In this document: positions 16,580 to 27,376 of the stretch, piece by piece
How positions within the stretch are numbered: position 1 is the stretch's first letter
Layout: every line of letters begins with the position of its first letter
Source: Noviherbaspirillum_A sp047237965
GTDB taxonomy: Bacteria > Pseudomonadota > Gammaproteobacteria > Burkholderiales > Burkholderiaceae_D
Assembly (NCBI RefSeq): GCF_047237965.1
Contig: NZ_JBDFLX010000001.1
Coordinates: forward strand, 558,001-622,000
DNA: 64,000 bases
Direction of reading: 5' to 3'
Position numbers and translations under genes: made by a program
The notes under the pieces: generated by a model
Told to the model about the DNA's origin: nothing
The model's database searches: none
What the model saw: the letters and a program-made list of their open reading frames with translations, nothing else

Positions 16580-17008
16580 ATGGCTGTTGACGACAATCGC
16601 TTGGTCCGGAGGGGGCTGCATCCGCTTCACGGGATCCTGCTCGCCGGGACGATTCCCCTGTTCCTGGGCGGCCTGGCAGGCGATCTCGCCTACTCATCGA
16701 GCTACCAGATAGAGTGGAGCAATTTCGCGTCCTGGCTGCTCGCAGGAGGCCTTGTATTCGGCGGCCTGGCCCTGCTGTGGGCCATCATCGACCTGGTCCG
16801 CGCCGACCGTCGGGGCGGGGCGCTGCTCCTTTACATGCTCCTGCTGCTGGCAACCTGGATCCTCGGGTTTGTGAATTCGCTGATCCACGCAAAGGATGCA
16901 TGGGCAAGCATGCCCATGGGTCTTGTTCTCTCGGTCATTGTGTTACTGCTGGCGCTCGCATCGACATGGATCGGGTTTGCCAGGTTCGGCGTAGGAGGTG
17001 GACGATGA
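16580..17008 (+). CDS. DUF2231-like four-helix membrane protein
   Basis: A 142-residue integral membrane protein with four hydrophobic helices (about 17-35, 50-72, 83-101, 113-134). The start LHPLHGILLAG and the spacing of helices match the DUF2231 family of bacterial membrane proteins, whose function is unknown. ATG 16580 follows AAGGAG at 16567-16572. Its stop overlaps the start of the downstream dehydrogenase by four bases (ATGA), so the two are coupled. It may act as a membrane partner for that periplasmic enzyme. Confidence 0.75.
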   Translation: MAVDDNRLVRRGLHPLHGILLAGTIPLFLGGLAGDLAYSSSYQIEWSNFASWLLAGGLVFGGLALLWAIIDLVRADRRGGALLLYMLLLLATWILGFVNSLIHAKDAWASMPMGLVLSVIVLLLALASTWIGFARFGVGGGR

Positions 17009-18324
17009 AATATTTGCACAAAACAAAAGTGGTCCGCCTGCGCCTGCTGGCGCCGATCGCCATTGCAGGCCTGCTGATCGCATGCGGCAGCAACGCCGCC
17101 GACGCCGACCAGCGCGGTCCCGACCCGGTGCTCCCGGAGCCGCATCGCGGGCTGCTGCCGTCGATGAAGATTGCCGAACCGGCGCCCTGGGACGGGCAGA
17201 AGCCGACGGTACCCGAGGGCTACACCATCTCGGCCATCGCCACCGACCTCGCGATTCCGCGCCAGACGCTGGTGCTTCCGAACGGCGACATCCTGGTTGC
17301 GGAAGGAAAGGGCGGCAATGCGTCGCCGATGCGGCCCAAGGACATCATTGCGGGCTACATCAAGGCCAAGGGCACCACTTCCGTCAAGAGCGGGAACCGC
17401 CTGACCCTGCTGCGCGACGCCGACGGCGACGGCGTGTATGAGGTCAAGACCGTCTTCGCCGACAAGCTCAATGCGCCCTACGGTCTAGCCCTGGTCGGCG
17501 GCAAGCTCTATGTCGCCAACCAGGACGCGCTGGTGAGCTTCGATTACCGCGAGGGCCAGACGCAGGCAAGCGGGCCGCCGGTCAAGATCACGGACCTGCC
17601 ATCGATGATCAACCATCACTGGACCAAGTCGCTGGCCGCCAGCCAGGACGGGCGGTTTCTCTACGTGGGCATCGGCTCCAACAGCAACATCACCGAGCGC
17701 GGCATGGTGGCCGAAGTCGACCGCGCGATGGTGTGGGAAATCAATCCCCAGACCGGGGCGCACCGGCCTTATGCCACCGGCCTGCGCAATCCCACTGCGC
17801 TCACCATCCAGCCCGGCACGGGTCAGTTGTGGGCGGTCGCCAACGAACGCGACGAGATCGGCCCGAATCTCGTGCCGGACTACCTGACGTCGGTGAAGGA
17901 AGGCGCCTTCTATGGCTGGCCCTACAGCTACTGGGGCCAGCACGTGGACGACCGCGTACGGCCGCAGGACCCGAAGAAGGTTGCCGCGGCGATCAAGCCC
18001 GATTACGCGCTGGGTTCGCATGTGGCCGCGCTCGGGGTCGACTTCTCCGAAGCCTCGATGGGCGAGAAATTCGCGGACGGCGCGTTCGTCGGCGAGCATG
18101 GCAGCTGGAATCGCCCTGATCCGGCCGGCTACAAGGTGGTGTTCGTGCCGTTCCGCGACGGCCGTCCGGCCGGGCCGCCAGTCGACTTCGTGACGGGCTT
18201 TCGCGACGCCAACGGAAAGACCCGTGGGCGGCCGGTGGGCGTCACCGTGGACCCGCGCGGCGCGCTGATCGTGGCGGACGATCTCGCCAACACGATCTGG
18301 CGCGTGACGCCCGCACGTCGCTGA
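17005..18324 (+). CDS. PQQ-type sugar/sorbosone dehydrogenase-like lipoprotein
   Basis: A 439-residue protein with a lipoprotein signal (LLIACGSN; acylated C27) and a six-bladed beta-propeller of the soluble glucose/sorbosone dehydrogenase type. Seen are GYTISAIATDLAIPRQTLVL, LNAPYGLALVGGKLYVAN, GLRNPTALTIQPGTGQLWAV and FVGEHGSWNRPDPAGYKVVF, the last being the conserved family signature. Such enzymes oxidise sugars or aldehydes with pyrroloquinoline quinone in the periplasm. ATG 17005 follows an excellent AGGAGGTGG and overlaps the previous stop. No pqq biosynthesis genes are present in the window. Confidence 0.88.
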   Translation: MKYLHKTKVVRLRLLAPIAIAGLLIACGSNAADADQRGPDPVLPEPHRGLLPSMKIAEPAPWDGQKPTVPEGYTISAIATDLAIPRQTLVLPNGDILVAEGKGGNASPMRPKDIIAGYIKAKGTTSVKSGNRLTLLRDADGDGVYEVKTVFADKLNAPYGLALVGGKLYVANQDALVSFDYREGQTQASGPPVKITDLPSMINHHWTKSLAASQDGRFLYVGIGSNSNITERGMVAEVDRAMVWEINPQTGAHRPYATGLRNPTALTIQPGTGQLWAVANERDEIGPNLVPDYLTSVKEGAFYGWPYSYWGQHVDDRVRPQDPKKVAAAIKPDYALGSHVAALGVDFSEASMGEKFADGAFVGEHGSWNRPDPAGYKVVFVPFRDGRPAGPPVDFVTGFRDANGKTRGRPVGVTVDPRGALIVADDLANTIWRVTPARR

Positions 18325-18467
18325 GGCGCCCGGAAGCCTTGGGGGCCGCGGCGGTCGGCCCCTGCATGAGCCGCCGGCGGTTCCGCCAGCAAGGCGCGAG
18401 GGATGCGTGCGGCGGTCGCGTGCGTCCGCTATGCGCTGCGACGGCGACTGCGCACAATGAGGAGTCC

Positions 18468-19361
18468 ATGAAGAACGCCAGCCATGCCGGCAAGCGGCGC
18501 GGCAGAGCCGGTTGCGCCCTGTTGCTGTTTGCTGCCGTGCTGGGTGCGCCCGCCATGGCAATGGCGCAACAGCAGGACGGGCTGATCCAGCTCATCAACG
18601 CCTTTCGCGAGGCGCCCGGCGCCTGTGCCGGGGCTGCGACGAAGCCAGCCGGCCCGCTGTCGCCGGAACCCAGGCTGGCGGAAGCCGCATTGTCGCGGGA
18701 TGGGGGGCAGGCACTGAAGGAGGCCGGGCTGCCCGTTGCTGCCATGGAAGCGATCTCGGTATCCGGCCCCGCGAGCGCGGCAGCGGCCATGGAGGCGATC
18801 CGGGGCCGGTATTGCGCCGTGCTTGCAAAACCCGAATACACCTTGATAGGCGTGTCGCGCAAAGGCGATACGTGGCGCGTCGTGCTGGCCCGCCCGCGCT
18901 TCCCGGCATCTTCCACTGCGCTGGAAGGCGCAGACAGGAAAATCCTGGACCTGGTCAATGCAGCCCGTGCAAAGGCGCGCACCTGCGGGGTGACACGCTA
19001 CCCGGCGGCACGGCCGCTTGCATGGAATGAAGCGCTTGCGGACGCGGCGCGCGCGCACAGCACCGACATGGCCAGCAACAATTATTTCGCGCACGCAGCC
19101 AGGAACGGCGAACACGCCGGCGAGCGCGCGGAAAAGGCCGGGTACCGCTGGCGCCGCATAGGCGAAAACATCGCCGCGGGCCAGGATTCCCCGGGCAGCG
19201 CCGTGGACGGGTGGCTCTCCAGCCCCGGCCATTGCGCGAACCTGATGGATCCCCGGTTCACGGAAATGGGCGCTGGCCATGCGATCGACAGGAAAAGCGA
19301 CCTGCTGATCTACTGGACCCAGGTGTTCGGCACGCCGCGCCGGGGAACTGCCGGACAATGA
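18468..19361 (+). CDS. Secreted CAP-domain (SCP/PR1) protein with a degenerate first repeat
   Basis: A 297-residue exported protein; the signal peptide ends near AMAQ (34). A complete CAP domain occupies about 155-290, with H197, E233 (IGENIAAG) and H255 (SSPGHCANLM) as the typical cavity residues. Residues 38-145 look like a shortened, worn CAP copy: LIQLINAFREAPG aligns with ILDLVNAARAKAR, and YTLIGVSRKGDTWRVVLARP with the terminal strands, but the His/Glu residues are gone. ATG 18468 follows TGAGGAG. The role of bacterial CAP proteins is not established. Confidence 0.85.
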   Translation: MKNASHAGKRRGRAGCALLLFAAVLGAPAMAMAQQQDGLIQLINAFREAPGACAGAATKPAGPLSPEPRLAEAALSRDGGQALKEAGLPVAAMEAISVSGPASAAAAMEAIRGRYCAVLAKPEYTLIGVSRKGDTWRVVLARPRFPASSTALEGADRKILDLVNAARAKARTCGVTRYPAARPLAWNEALADAARAHSTDMASNNYFAHAARNGEHAGERAEKAGYRWRRIGENIAAGQDSPGSAVDGWLSSPGHCANLMDPRFTEMGAGHAIDRKSDLLIYWTQVFGTPRRGTAGQ

Positions 19362-19489
19362 GTAAGGACAAGCCAGTAGATGCCTGCCCGCGCCTGCCCG
19401 TCAGATAGCCTCCGGCGAGACGCCATGACATGCCAGTAACTGCCATCCAGGCCGTACAAATGGCCGGGCTGGCGCCGGGCCAGGCATGC

Positions 19490-20218
19490 CTACCGCACGG
19501 CAAAGCCGGGGGGCGCGGCGGCAGCCACCATGTTGGCGGACGCATGCAGGATCTCCAGCATGAGTTCGCTGAAACCGTCCCAGACGATCTGCACGCCCAG
19601 GCACAGCAGGATGAAGGCGGACAGCCGCAGAAAGACCGCCGTGCCGGCATCGCCGATCAGGCGCAGGAGGCGGTCGCCATAGCGAAAGGCGAGGTAGACC
19701 AGCACACCGATGATGGCGAGCGCAATCAGGGCGCCCCCCATCTGCAGCAGCGATATCACGAGCCGCGCGTCATGCAGCGCGACGCCCACCGTGATGGCGA
19801 CGGAAATGGAGGCCGGACCGCAACTGATCGGGAAGGTGAGCGGATAAAATGCCTGGCGCTGCGCATGGTCCGGCGTGAAGGCGTCCGCCAGGGCGGCGCG
19901 GCTGTCCGGCGTCGTCGGCGTGGCGCCCAGCAGGCGCCACGCCACGGAAGAGAGGATCAGGCCGCCGCCCACGCGCACGATGGGCAGCGAAATGCCGAAG
20001 AAGTCGAGGACATAGGAACCGATGAGCATGGAGCCGGCCATCAGCCAGAACATGTTGCGCGCGATGCGGCGCGCCAGCAGCGCGCGGGTGATGGGCGAGG
20101 CGCCATCGGTCAGGCTCAGGAAAATGGGCGCCGTCGCCGCCGGGTTGAGGATGGGCAGCATGGTCGCCAGCACGAAAAGAAAACCCTTGGTCAATGCCAG
20201 CGCTAACTCAATTGTCAT
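19490..20218 (-). CDS. MarC-family integral membrane protein
   Basis: A 242-residue protein with six hydrophobic helices. LPILNPAATAPIFLSLTDG near the N-terminus and YPLTFPISCGPASISVAITV in the middle are MarC-family signatures (NP motif and the P-x-x-x-GP motif). Function is uncertain; the original link of MarC to antibiotic resistance was not upheld. The upstream small gene overlaps its start by 11 bases, so it is read as part of a betT-small gene-marC unit. Confidence 0.9.
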   Translation of the reverse strand: MTIELALALTKGFLFVLATMLPILNPAATAPIFLSLTDGASPITRALLARRIARNMFWLMAGSMLIGSYVLDFFGISLPIVRVGGGLILSSVAWRLLGATPTTPDSRAALADAFTPDHAQRQAFYPLTFPISCGPASISVAITVGVALHDARLVISLLQMGGALIALAIIGVLVYLAFRYGDRLLRLIGDAGTAVFLRLSAFILLCLGVQIVWDGFSELMLEILHASANMVAAAAPPGFAVR

Positions 20219-20546
20219 GGTGGGATAGGTTGGTGCGATTGTCCGGGGAAAGGAGCACTGCTTGCTCTTCCTCGGTCATCAGGCGCCGCGGCAACAGCGG
20301 CAAATCAATCCCGGCGGCGGCCGCCGCTGCCAGGCCAGGCAGGAGGATGAGCAAGGTCGGTAGCTGGCACCAGCGCTCCGGATTCACCCCGACCGACCGG
20401 CTGCTCAATGCAAGGACTGCCAAGAACGCAAACGAAATCGCCGCGACCGGCGTGCCGAGGCTGCCCCGGATGCCCTCGCGGCGGGAGCGCTCGCTCAGAA
20501 ACAGGGCCTGGGTGTGATCGAAATGCACTTGCGTGATTCGGCGCAT
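20208..20546 (-). CDS. Small two-helix membrane protein of unknown function
   Basis: A 112-residue protein I do not recognise. Two hydrophobic segments (about 31-47 and 61-80) are separated by a short loop, with a charged N-terminus and an acidic C-terminus. ATG 20546 is chosen because GGAGGG lies just upstream on the coding strand; an upstream in-frame ATG would overlap betT. It sits 16 bases after betT and overlaps marC, suggesting co-transcription. Confidence 0.6.
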   Translation of the reverse strand: MRRITQVHFDHTQALFLSERSRREGIRGSLGTPVAAISFAFLAVLALSSRSVGVNPERWCQLPTLLILLPGLAAAAAAGIDLPLLPRRLMTEEEQAVLLSPDNRTNLSHHDN

Positions 20547-20562
20547 GATCCGTCGCCCTCCT

Positions 20563-22551
<1,989 letters not shown>

Positions 22552-23082
22552 CGGTCCGGCACTCCTCCAGGTTCGTTAACGGTACGGGATGGCGCTGGCA
22601 CGCCTTCCCGGGTCGCCGATGCTCGTTCGGCAAACAGATGAGCATGACATCTGGGAATGACTGTTCCTGCGGAAGAAAGTTTTAGGGTTGGGCGGAAGAA
22701 AATGTCTTTTATCCGGTTGCGCCGGCAAAGGGGGCCGGCGATGGCCGGGGGGCGATGCAGCCAGCGCCTGCCTGGCGAGGCCGTGGGCAAGTTCGCCAAA
22801 CGATATAAAATGTCGCCTTTTCCTGTTGCGGCCGCTTGCGCAGGCCGTAGCGATCGCCACCCTGCAGGCATGCGCAGCAGGCGCCGCCAAGGGGACACAA
22901 GCTGCTCGTCGGTTGTTCCCGCTTCGACGGTGAAGGTCAGCCACCCGGCGCTGTCCGGCCACCGCCGGATGGCATCCGTTCCCCTGTTTGTTTTCCATGG
23001 TTGCGGCCCTGCATGACAGGCAGTTCCTGGCCCGGCGGCCGCCTGCGCCTGGGCGATGAGCAGATTCTTGATTAACAGATAA
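22552..23082. other. Intergenic region between betT and dusA
   Basis: A 531-base stretch between divergent genes. Open frames are present on both strands, but none has a recognisable domain or a ribosome-binding site. It must contain the divergent promoters of betT and dusA; I could not single out either with confidence. Confidence 0.35.
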
Positions 23083-24093
23083 ATGACTTCAACGACTTAC
23101 AAGAAAAGGACCCTGTCCGTCGCCCCGATGATGGACTGGACAGACCGCCATTGCCGCATGTTCCACCGGCAGATCAGCCGCCACACCTGGCTCTATACCG
23201 AGATGGTGACCACCGGCGCGCTGCTGCACGGCGATGTGCCGCGCCACCTCGACTTCGACGGCGCCGAGCATCCGGTCGCGCTGCAGCTGGGCGGCAGCGA
23301 GCCGTCTGACCTGGCGCACGCCGCGCGCCTGGGCCAGCAGTGGGGCTATGACGAAATCAACCTCAACTGCGGCTGCCCGTCCGAGCGGGTGCAGAAGGGC
23401 GCGTTCGGTGCCTGCCTGATGGCCGAGCCGCTGCTGGTGGCCGACTGCGTCAAGGCGATGCGGGACGCGGTCGACATCGATGTCACGGTCAAGCACCGCA
23501 TCGGCCTCGACCGGCAGGAGTCCTATGACTTCGTGCGCGATTTCGTCGGCACCATTGCCGAGGCCGGCTGCGCCACCTTCATCGTGCATGCCCGCAATGC
23601 CATCCTGAAGGGCCTCAGTCCCAAGGAGAACCGCGAGATCCCGCCGCTGCGCTATGACTATGCCTACCGGCTCAAGCGCGACTTTCCCGCGCTGGAAATC
23701 ATCCTCAACGGCGGCGTGCGCACGCTGGCCGAGATCGACACCCACCTGCAGCATGTCGATGGCGTGATGCTGGGGCGCGAGGCTTATCACAATCCCTGGG
23801 TGATGGCCGGATTCGATGCCCGCTACTACGGCGACACCGCCGCGCCACGGTCGCGCGCCGACGTGCTGGCGGCCATGCTTCCCTACATCCGGAACCAGCT
23901 CGCCCTGCATGGCCCGGATGCGCCGGGCGGCGGGCTGCGCCTCAACAGCATCACCCGCCACATGCTGGGCCTCACCATGGGACTGCCGGGCGCCCGTCGC
24001 TTCCGGCAAATGCTGTCCGACCCGAAGCAGCTCGCCAAGGGCGACCCGTCGCTGCTGCTGGACGCGCTGGCCAGCCTGCCGGCCGCCGCCTGA
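23083..24093 (+). CDS. dusA: tRNA-dihydrouridine(20/20a) synthase DusA
   Basis: A 336-residue FMN enzyme that reduces uridine 20/20a in the tRNA D-loop. The TIM-barrel starts with LSVAPMMDWTDRHCRMF (FMN site). Catalytic C98 is in INLNCGCPSERVQKGAFGAC, the DusA version of the motif. TVKHRIGLDR and FIVHARNAILKGLSPKENRE are diagnostic for DusA against DusB/DusC, and the phosphate-binding loop is ILNGGVRT with VMLGREAYHNPW. Full length. A perfect nine-base-pair hairpin follows the gene. Confidence 0.95.
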   Translation: MTSTTYKKRTLSVAPMMDWTDRHCRMFHRQISRHTWLYTEMVTTGALLHGDVPRHLDFDGAEHPVALQLGGSEPSDLAHAARLGQQWGYDEINLNCGCPSERVQKGAFGACLMAEPLLVADCVKAMRDAVDIDVTVKHRIGLDRQESYDFVRDFVGTIAEAGCATFIVHARNAILKGLSPKENREIPPLRYDYAYRLKRDFPALEIILNGGVRTLAEIDTHLQHVDGVMLGREAYHNPWVMAGFDARYYGDTAAPRSRADVLAAMLPYIRNQLALHGPDAPGGGLRLNSITRHMLGLTMGLPGARRFRQMLSDPKQLAKGDPSLLLDALASLPAAA

Positions 24094-24105
24094 CCTCCTT
24101 CTCCC

Positions 24106-24127
24106 GCGCTGCCCTTGCGGGCAGCGC
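24106..24127 (+). terminator. Hairpin downstream of dusA
   Basis: GCGCTGCCC-TTGC-GGGCAGCGC is a perfect nine-pair stem 13 bases after the dusA stop. No U-run follows, so it is a stable RNA 3' end or a weak terminator rather than a textbook intrinsic terminator. Confidence 0.5.
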
Positions 24128-24289
24128 CGGCCTGCCTCGCCGCCTGGCATCCGATTTCGTTACCGCGGGTGTCCGGTATGGATGTAACGATTGCCCTTGT
24201 TGCATGTAAGTTTTACCCCTGCATTCGACTGCTTTCCGTGAGTTGCGCCCAAATGACTGTTTCTTAAGGCTTTCAGCCGATAAAAACGT

Positions 24290-24305
24290 TGGCACGGAAA
24301 CTGCG
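24290..24305 (+). promoter_or_regulatory. Sigma-54-type promoter upstream of the Gly/Ser/Thr-rich lipoprotein
   Basis: TGGCACG-GAAA-CTGCG matches the -24/-12 consensus TGGCACG-N4-TTGCW in all but the first T and last base, with the essential GG (24291-24292) and GC (24303-24304) spaced by ten bases. Transcription would start near 24315, about 135 bases before the gene. No enhancer site was assigned. Confidence 0.5.
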
Positions 24306-24449
24306 TTAACAGACTCCGTAAAGCGGGTTTGCAATCTGGCAATGCAAGAATCGCAAGCCGACTGCCGCAGGCTGTGCCCCGCATGCGGCCTCAATGCAGC
24401 GGCTGGCAATGCAGATGCAATCGAACCGGAACCAATACAAGGAGCCCAC

Positions 24450-24962
24450 ATGCAAGCACTATCCAGGCTGTCCAAGGCCATGCTGGCCACGGCGGTGGTC
24501 AGCGCAGCGCTGATCGGCTGCGAGCGGCGTGCTGCCGACACCACGTCGCCCGGCGCATCGACCAGCAGCGCGACCACGCCAAGCACCACCGCCTCGCCGT
24601 CCACCGGCAGCGCCGGCAGCGGCGGCAGCGGCGGCACCATGTCCGGCGGCTCGACCACCGGCTCCACCGGCGCCGGCGGCACCGCGGCCGGCACCACCTC
24701 GGATGGCAGCACGGCTGGCACCGCGGGCGCCACTGGCGCCACGGGATCGTCCGGTTCCGCCAGCGGCTCGGCTGGCGGCGGCATGTCGGGCAGCGCTGGC
24801 AGCAGCGGCGCAGGCAGCACGGGATCGGGCGGCGCCGGCATGTCGGGCAGCACGACCGGCGACGGCACCTCCGGCAGCACCGGCGCGACCGGCGCAGGAC
24901 CGTCCGGCACCACTGGCACCGGCGGCACGTCTGGCACGACGGCCAGCGGCGCAGCACGCTGA
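24450..24962 (+). CDS. Low-complexity Gly/Ser/Thr-rich lipoprotein
   Basis: A 170-residue lipoprotein. Signal peptide MQALSRLSKAMLATAVVSAA, then lipobox LIGC (C24). The mature chain is almost entirely G, S, T and A in short irregular repeats (TGSTGAGGTAAGTTSDGSTA and similar) with no folded domain visible. It is expected to be an extended, disordered envelope protein. AAGGAG at 24439-24444 sets the start. It is followed 98 bases later by a second lipoprotein gene with a low-complexity linker and is preceded by a sigma-54-like promoter. Function unknown. Confidence 0.7.
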   Translation: MQALSRLSKAMLATAVVSAALIGCERRAADTTSPGASTSSATTPSTTASPSTGSAGSGGSGGTMSGGSTTGSTGAGGTAAGTTSDGSTAGTAGATGATGSSGSASGSAGGGMSGSAGSSGAGSTGSGGAGMSGSTTGDGTSGSTGATGAGPSGTTGTGGTSGTTASGAAR

Positions 24963-25060
24963 GATCCGCGCACTAATTTGCAAGACGACGCGGCTGGCCC
25001 CGCCGCCCGCCGCGTCCTGAACAGAACCACACTTCAACAACCTTTTTGGGGGGATTTACC

Positions 25061-25579
25061 ATGAAAAACACCACACGCACTTCCGCACTGATGATGGCCC
25101 TGCTGCTGTCGACCGCCATGCTCGGCGCCTGCAAGAAAGCCGATGACACGGCGGCCACGCCGGCAACCACCGGCACGACTGCCACGACCACCACCACCAC
25201 GACCACCCCGGCCGCGCCCGCAGCGCCTGCAGCGACGGACACGACCACCGCGCCGGCCGCTGACTCCGCCGCCGCAGCCGCCAACAATGCCGCAGCCGCC
25301 GCCAACAATGCCGCCTCGGCAGCGGGCGCCGCCGCAGCCAATGCCACCGACAAGGCCGGCGACGCGCTGGGCGACTCCGCCATCACCGGCAAGGTCAAGG
25401 CAGCGCTCTTGGCCGATGCCGAAGTCAAGGGCACCGACATCAATGTCGAGACCAACAAGGGCGACGTGATGCTGAGCGGCTTCGTCGAGAGCCAGGCGCA
25501 GATCGACAAGGCGGCCACGCTGGCCAAGAACATCGACGGCGTCAAGCAGGTCAGCAACAAGCTCGAAATCAAGAAGTAA
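25061..25579 (+). CDS. BON-domain lipoprotein
   Basis: A 172-residue lipoprotein with lipobox LGAC (C24). Residues 25-105 are a Thr/Pro/Ala/Asn-rich linker. A single BON domain follows (about 106-170: DSAITGKVKAALLADAEVKG; VMLSGFVESQAQIDKAATLA; NIDGVKQVSNKLEIK). BON domains, as in OsmY, bind phospholipid surfaces and accompany osmotic or envelope stress responses. The linker probably spans the peptidoglycan layer. Confidence 0.85.
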   Translation: MKNTTRTSALMMALLLSTAMLGACKKADDTAATPATTGTTATTTTTTTTPAAPAAPAATDTTTAPAADSAAAAANNAAAAANNAASAAGAAAANATDKAGDALGDSAITGKVKAALLADAEVKGTDINVETNKGDVMLSGFVESQAQIDKAATLAKNIDGVKQVSNKLEIKK

Positions 25580-25637
25580 TGCACGCGGCGGATGACCTTG
25601 CCGTCGTCCGCCTGACCGCCGCGCGGCAGGCGCAGGC

Positions 25638-26138
25638 ATGAGCGGCATCTTCGACGTCGACTGGGCCGAAGTCTTTGCCTTCGGCGTCTCGCCGCTCGAA
25701 ATCGTCGTGCGCGGCACGGCGATGTACTGGTTCCTGTTCGTGATCTTCCGCTTCGTCGTGCGGCGGGACGTGGGCTCTGTCGGCGTGGCCGACATCCTCA
25801 TCCTCGTGATCGTCGCGGATGCCGCACAGAACGGCATGTCCGGCGAGTACACCTCGGTGGCCGACGGCATGCTGCTGGTCGGCACGCTGATCTTCTGGAA
25901 TGCCCTGCTGGACCGCCTCAGCTTCCACTTTCCCGCCTTTGCCCGTTTCACCGAAGCGCCGCCGCTGCTGCTCGTCAAGGATGGCCGCATGCTGCGCGCC
26001 AACATGCGCCGCGAATACATCACCGAGGATGAACTGTGGACCCAGCTGCGCCAGCAGGGCGTGGACGACCTGGCGCAGGTGAAGAAAGCCTATCTGGAAC
26101 CGGATGGGGAATTCAGCGTGATCCGCAAAAATGACTAG
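25638..26138 (+). CDS. DUF421/YetF-family membrane protein
   Basis: A 166-residue protein with three N-terminal hydrophobic helices (about 20-42, 50-65, 73-90) and a soluble DUF421 domain (95-160: EAPPLLLVKDGRMLRANMRR; ITEDELWTQLRQQGV; VKKAYLEPDGEFSVI). The domain order fits YetF-type proteins. The role is unknown, although members occur with stress genes. It lies 58 bases after the BON lipoprotein on the same strand. Confidence 0.85.
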   Translation: MSGIFDVDWAEVFAFGVSPLEIVVRGTAMYWFLFVIFRFVVRRDVGSVGVADILILVIVADAAQNGMSGEYTSVADGMLLVGTLIFWNALLDRLSFHFPAFARFTEAPPLLLVKDGRMLRANMRREYITEDELWTQLRQQGVDDLAQVKKAYLEPDGEFSVIRKND

Positions 26139-26168
26139 CTGTCCGTGCTGCGTGTGCCGCCAGTGCTT

Positions 26169-26702
26169 TCAGTGATGGCGGTAATGCGGCCGGCGCACCA
26201 CGTGATAGCGATAGCTGTCGTCCTCATTGTCCGCATCGGGCATGCCGAATTCGCTGCGCAGCTCATGGCGCCGCGTGCGGATGTCGCAGGTCAGTGCGTC
26301 AAATGACAGGTCGAGGCCGTCGAGCTGCGGAAACAGCCGGGTCTGCTCGTCTTCGATATGGTGGCCGATGCAGCTTGCCAGCGTGGTGAACTTGGCATTG
26401 TAGAGCCGGTCGCCGGCCTGCATGGTTTCAAGTTCGCCGACCAGCCGCCGGATGATGGCATGCTCGACTTCGGCCTGCTCCAGGATGAAGGTATCGTCCA
26501 TCACTTCGGCCAGCGCCGGATACAGGTGCTCCTCCTTGACCTGGGCGTGGATCACGATTTCGGTGCACGCCAGTTCCACCAGCGTCTGGCGCGCATCGTC
26601 GGCGGCGCTCTCGCGCAACCGCTCGAATGCCGCGAACAGGACCAGCAGGCGGTCGTGATCCTCGGTCAACATATCGATGATGTCGGTTGCCTTGCGGCCC
26701 AT
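26169..26702 (-). CDS. Hemerythrin HHE-domain protein
   Basis: A 177-residue four-helix protein with the iron-binding pattern of HHE hemerythrins: ML-TEDHDRLLVLF (first His), H50-region TEIVIHAQVKEEHLYPAL, VEHAIIRRLVGEL and IGHHIEDEQTRLFPQL. It may bind O2 or NO or serve in iron/redox sensing. The start is placed at ATG 26702, which has GGAG seven bases upstream on the coding strand; the open frame extends 48 codons further without a ribosome-binding site. The C-terminus is His/Arg-rich (VVRRPHYRHH). Confidence 0.85.
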   Translation of the reverse strand: MGRKATDIIDMLTEDHDRLLVLFAAFERLRESAADDARQTLVELACTEIVIHAQVKEEHLYPALAEVMDDTFILEQAEVEHAIIRRLVGELETMQAGDRLYNAKFTTLASCIGHHIEDEQTRLFPQLDGLDLSFDALTCDIRTRRHELRSEFGMPDADNEDDSYRYHVVRRPHYRHH

Positions 26703-26966
26703 GGCGTTCTCCCCGAATGCGTGCTGGATTCGTTGAGCAATCTTCATGCCCATCGCTGTGTGTAACCGTTTGTCACTATCCGCGCCGCAAGGCGAGCCGG
26801 TCTCATCCATTGTCGATGTTGCATTCTTTACCGCGACTGCCTGCAAAATTTACTGAGGCCGCATGGCGCTCTTGCCGCCCTTGCCGGCGTGGCCGGAAAA
26901 GCAAGCTGGGCATGCTTGTTGCCTAGCCCAGTACATGATCGCACTAACGCATGACAGAGGACCTCC

Positions 26967-27308
26967 ATGGAAAGCCGCCTCAAACAATATCCGAATGGTG
27001 CACGCGGCTCCCTGCGTGTGCTGAAGGGAGGCGCTGCAACGCGTCCGGGCCGGACGCGCGCGCCGCGCCTTTCCAGCCTGTTCGCGCGGGATGCCAGCGC
27101 AACCGAAATGCTGCAGGGTTGCCCGGTGGTGACCGCTGCCGGCGACTGGGTGGGCGCGGTGCGCTCCATCCTGATCGACGTGCGCAGCCGGCAACTGCGC
27201 TATGTGATGCTGCTGTCGCGGCCCGGAAACGCGCTGGTCGCCATCCCGTGGCATGCGCTGTATTTCGACTCCTCGCTGTCGCGTCTGGTCTACTTCACCT
27301 GCACCTGA
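26967..27308 (+). CDS. PRC-barrel domain protein
   Basis: A 113-residue protein. A basic N-terminal tail (1-40) precedes a PRC-barrel fold (about 45-110: GCPVVTAAGDWVGAVRSILI; DVRSRQLRYVMLL; NALVAIPWHALYFD). Stand-alone PRC proteins are common in stress clusters of Burkholderiales, with unknown function. It lies about 70 bases upstream of the SRPBCC-Hsp20 gene on the same strand and could be co-transcribed with it. Confidence 0.8.
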   Translation: MESRLKQYPNGARGSLRVLKGGAATRPGRTRAPRLSSLFARDASATEMLQGCPVVTAAGDWVGAVRSILIDVRSRQLRYVMLLSRPGNALVAIPWHALYFDSSLSRLVYFTCT

Positions 27309-27376
27309 TGCGAACACACCTGCATGCAGGTTGCCGGGCCGGTCCCGGCCAGGTCAGATGAGTGGGGAGAGAGAGC

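Noticed and set aside
22576..22998. Open frames on both strands between betT and dusA
   Set aside because: None has a start signal, hydrophobic pattern or family resemblance; treated as promoter region.
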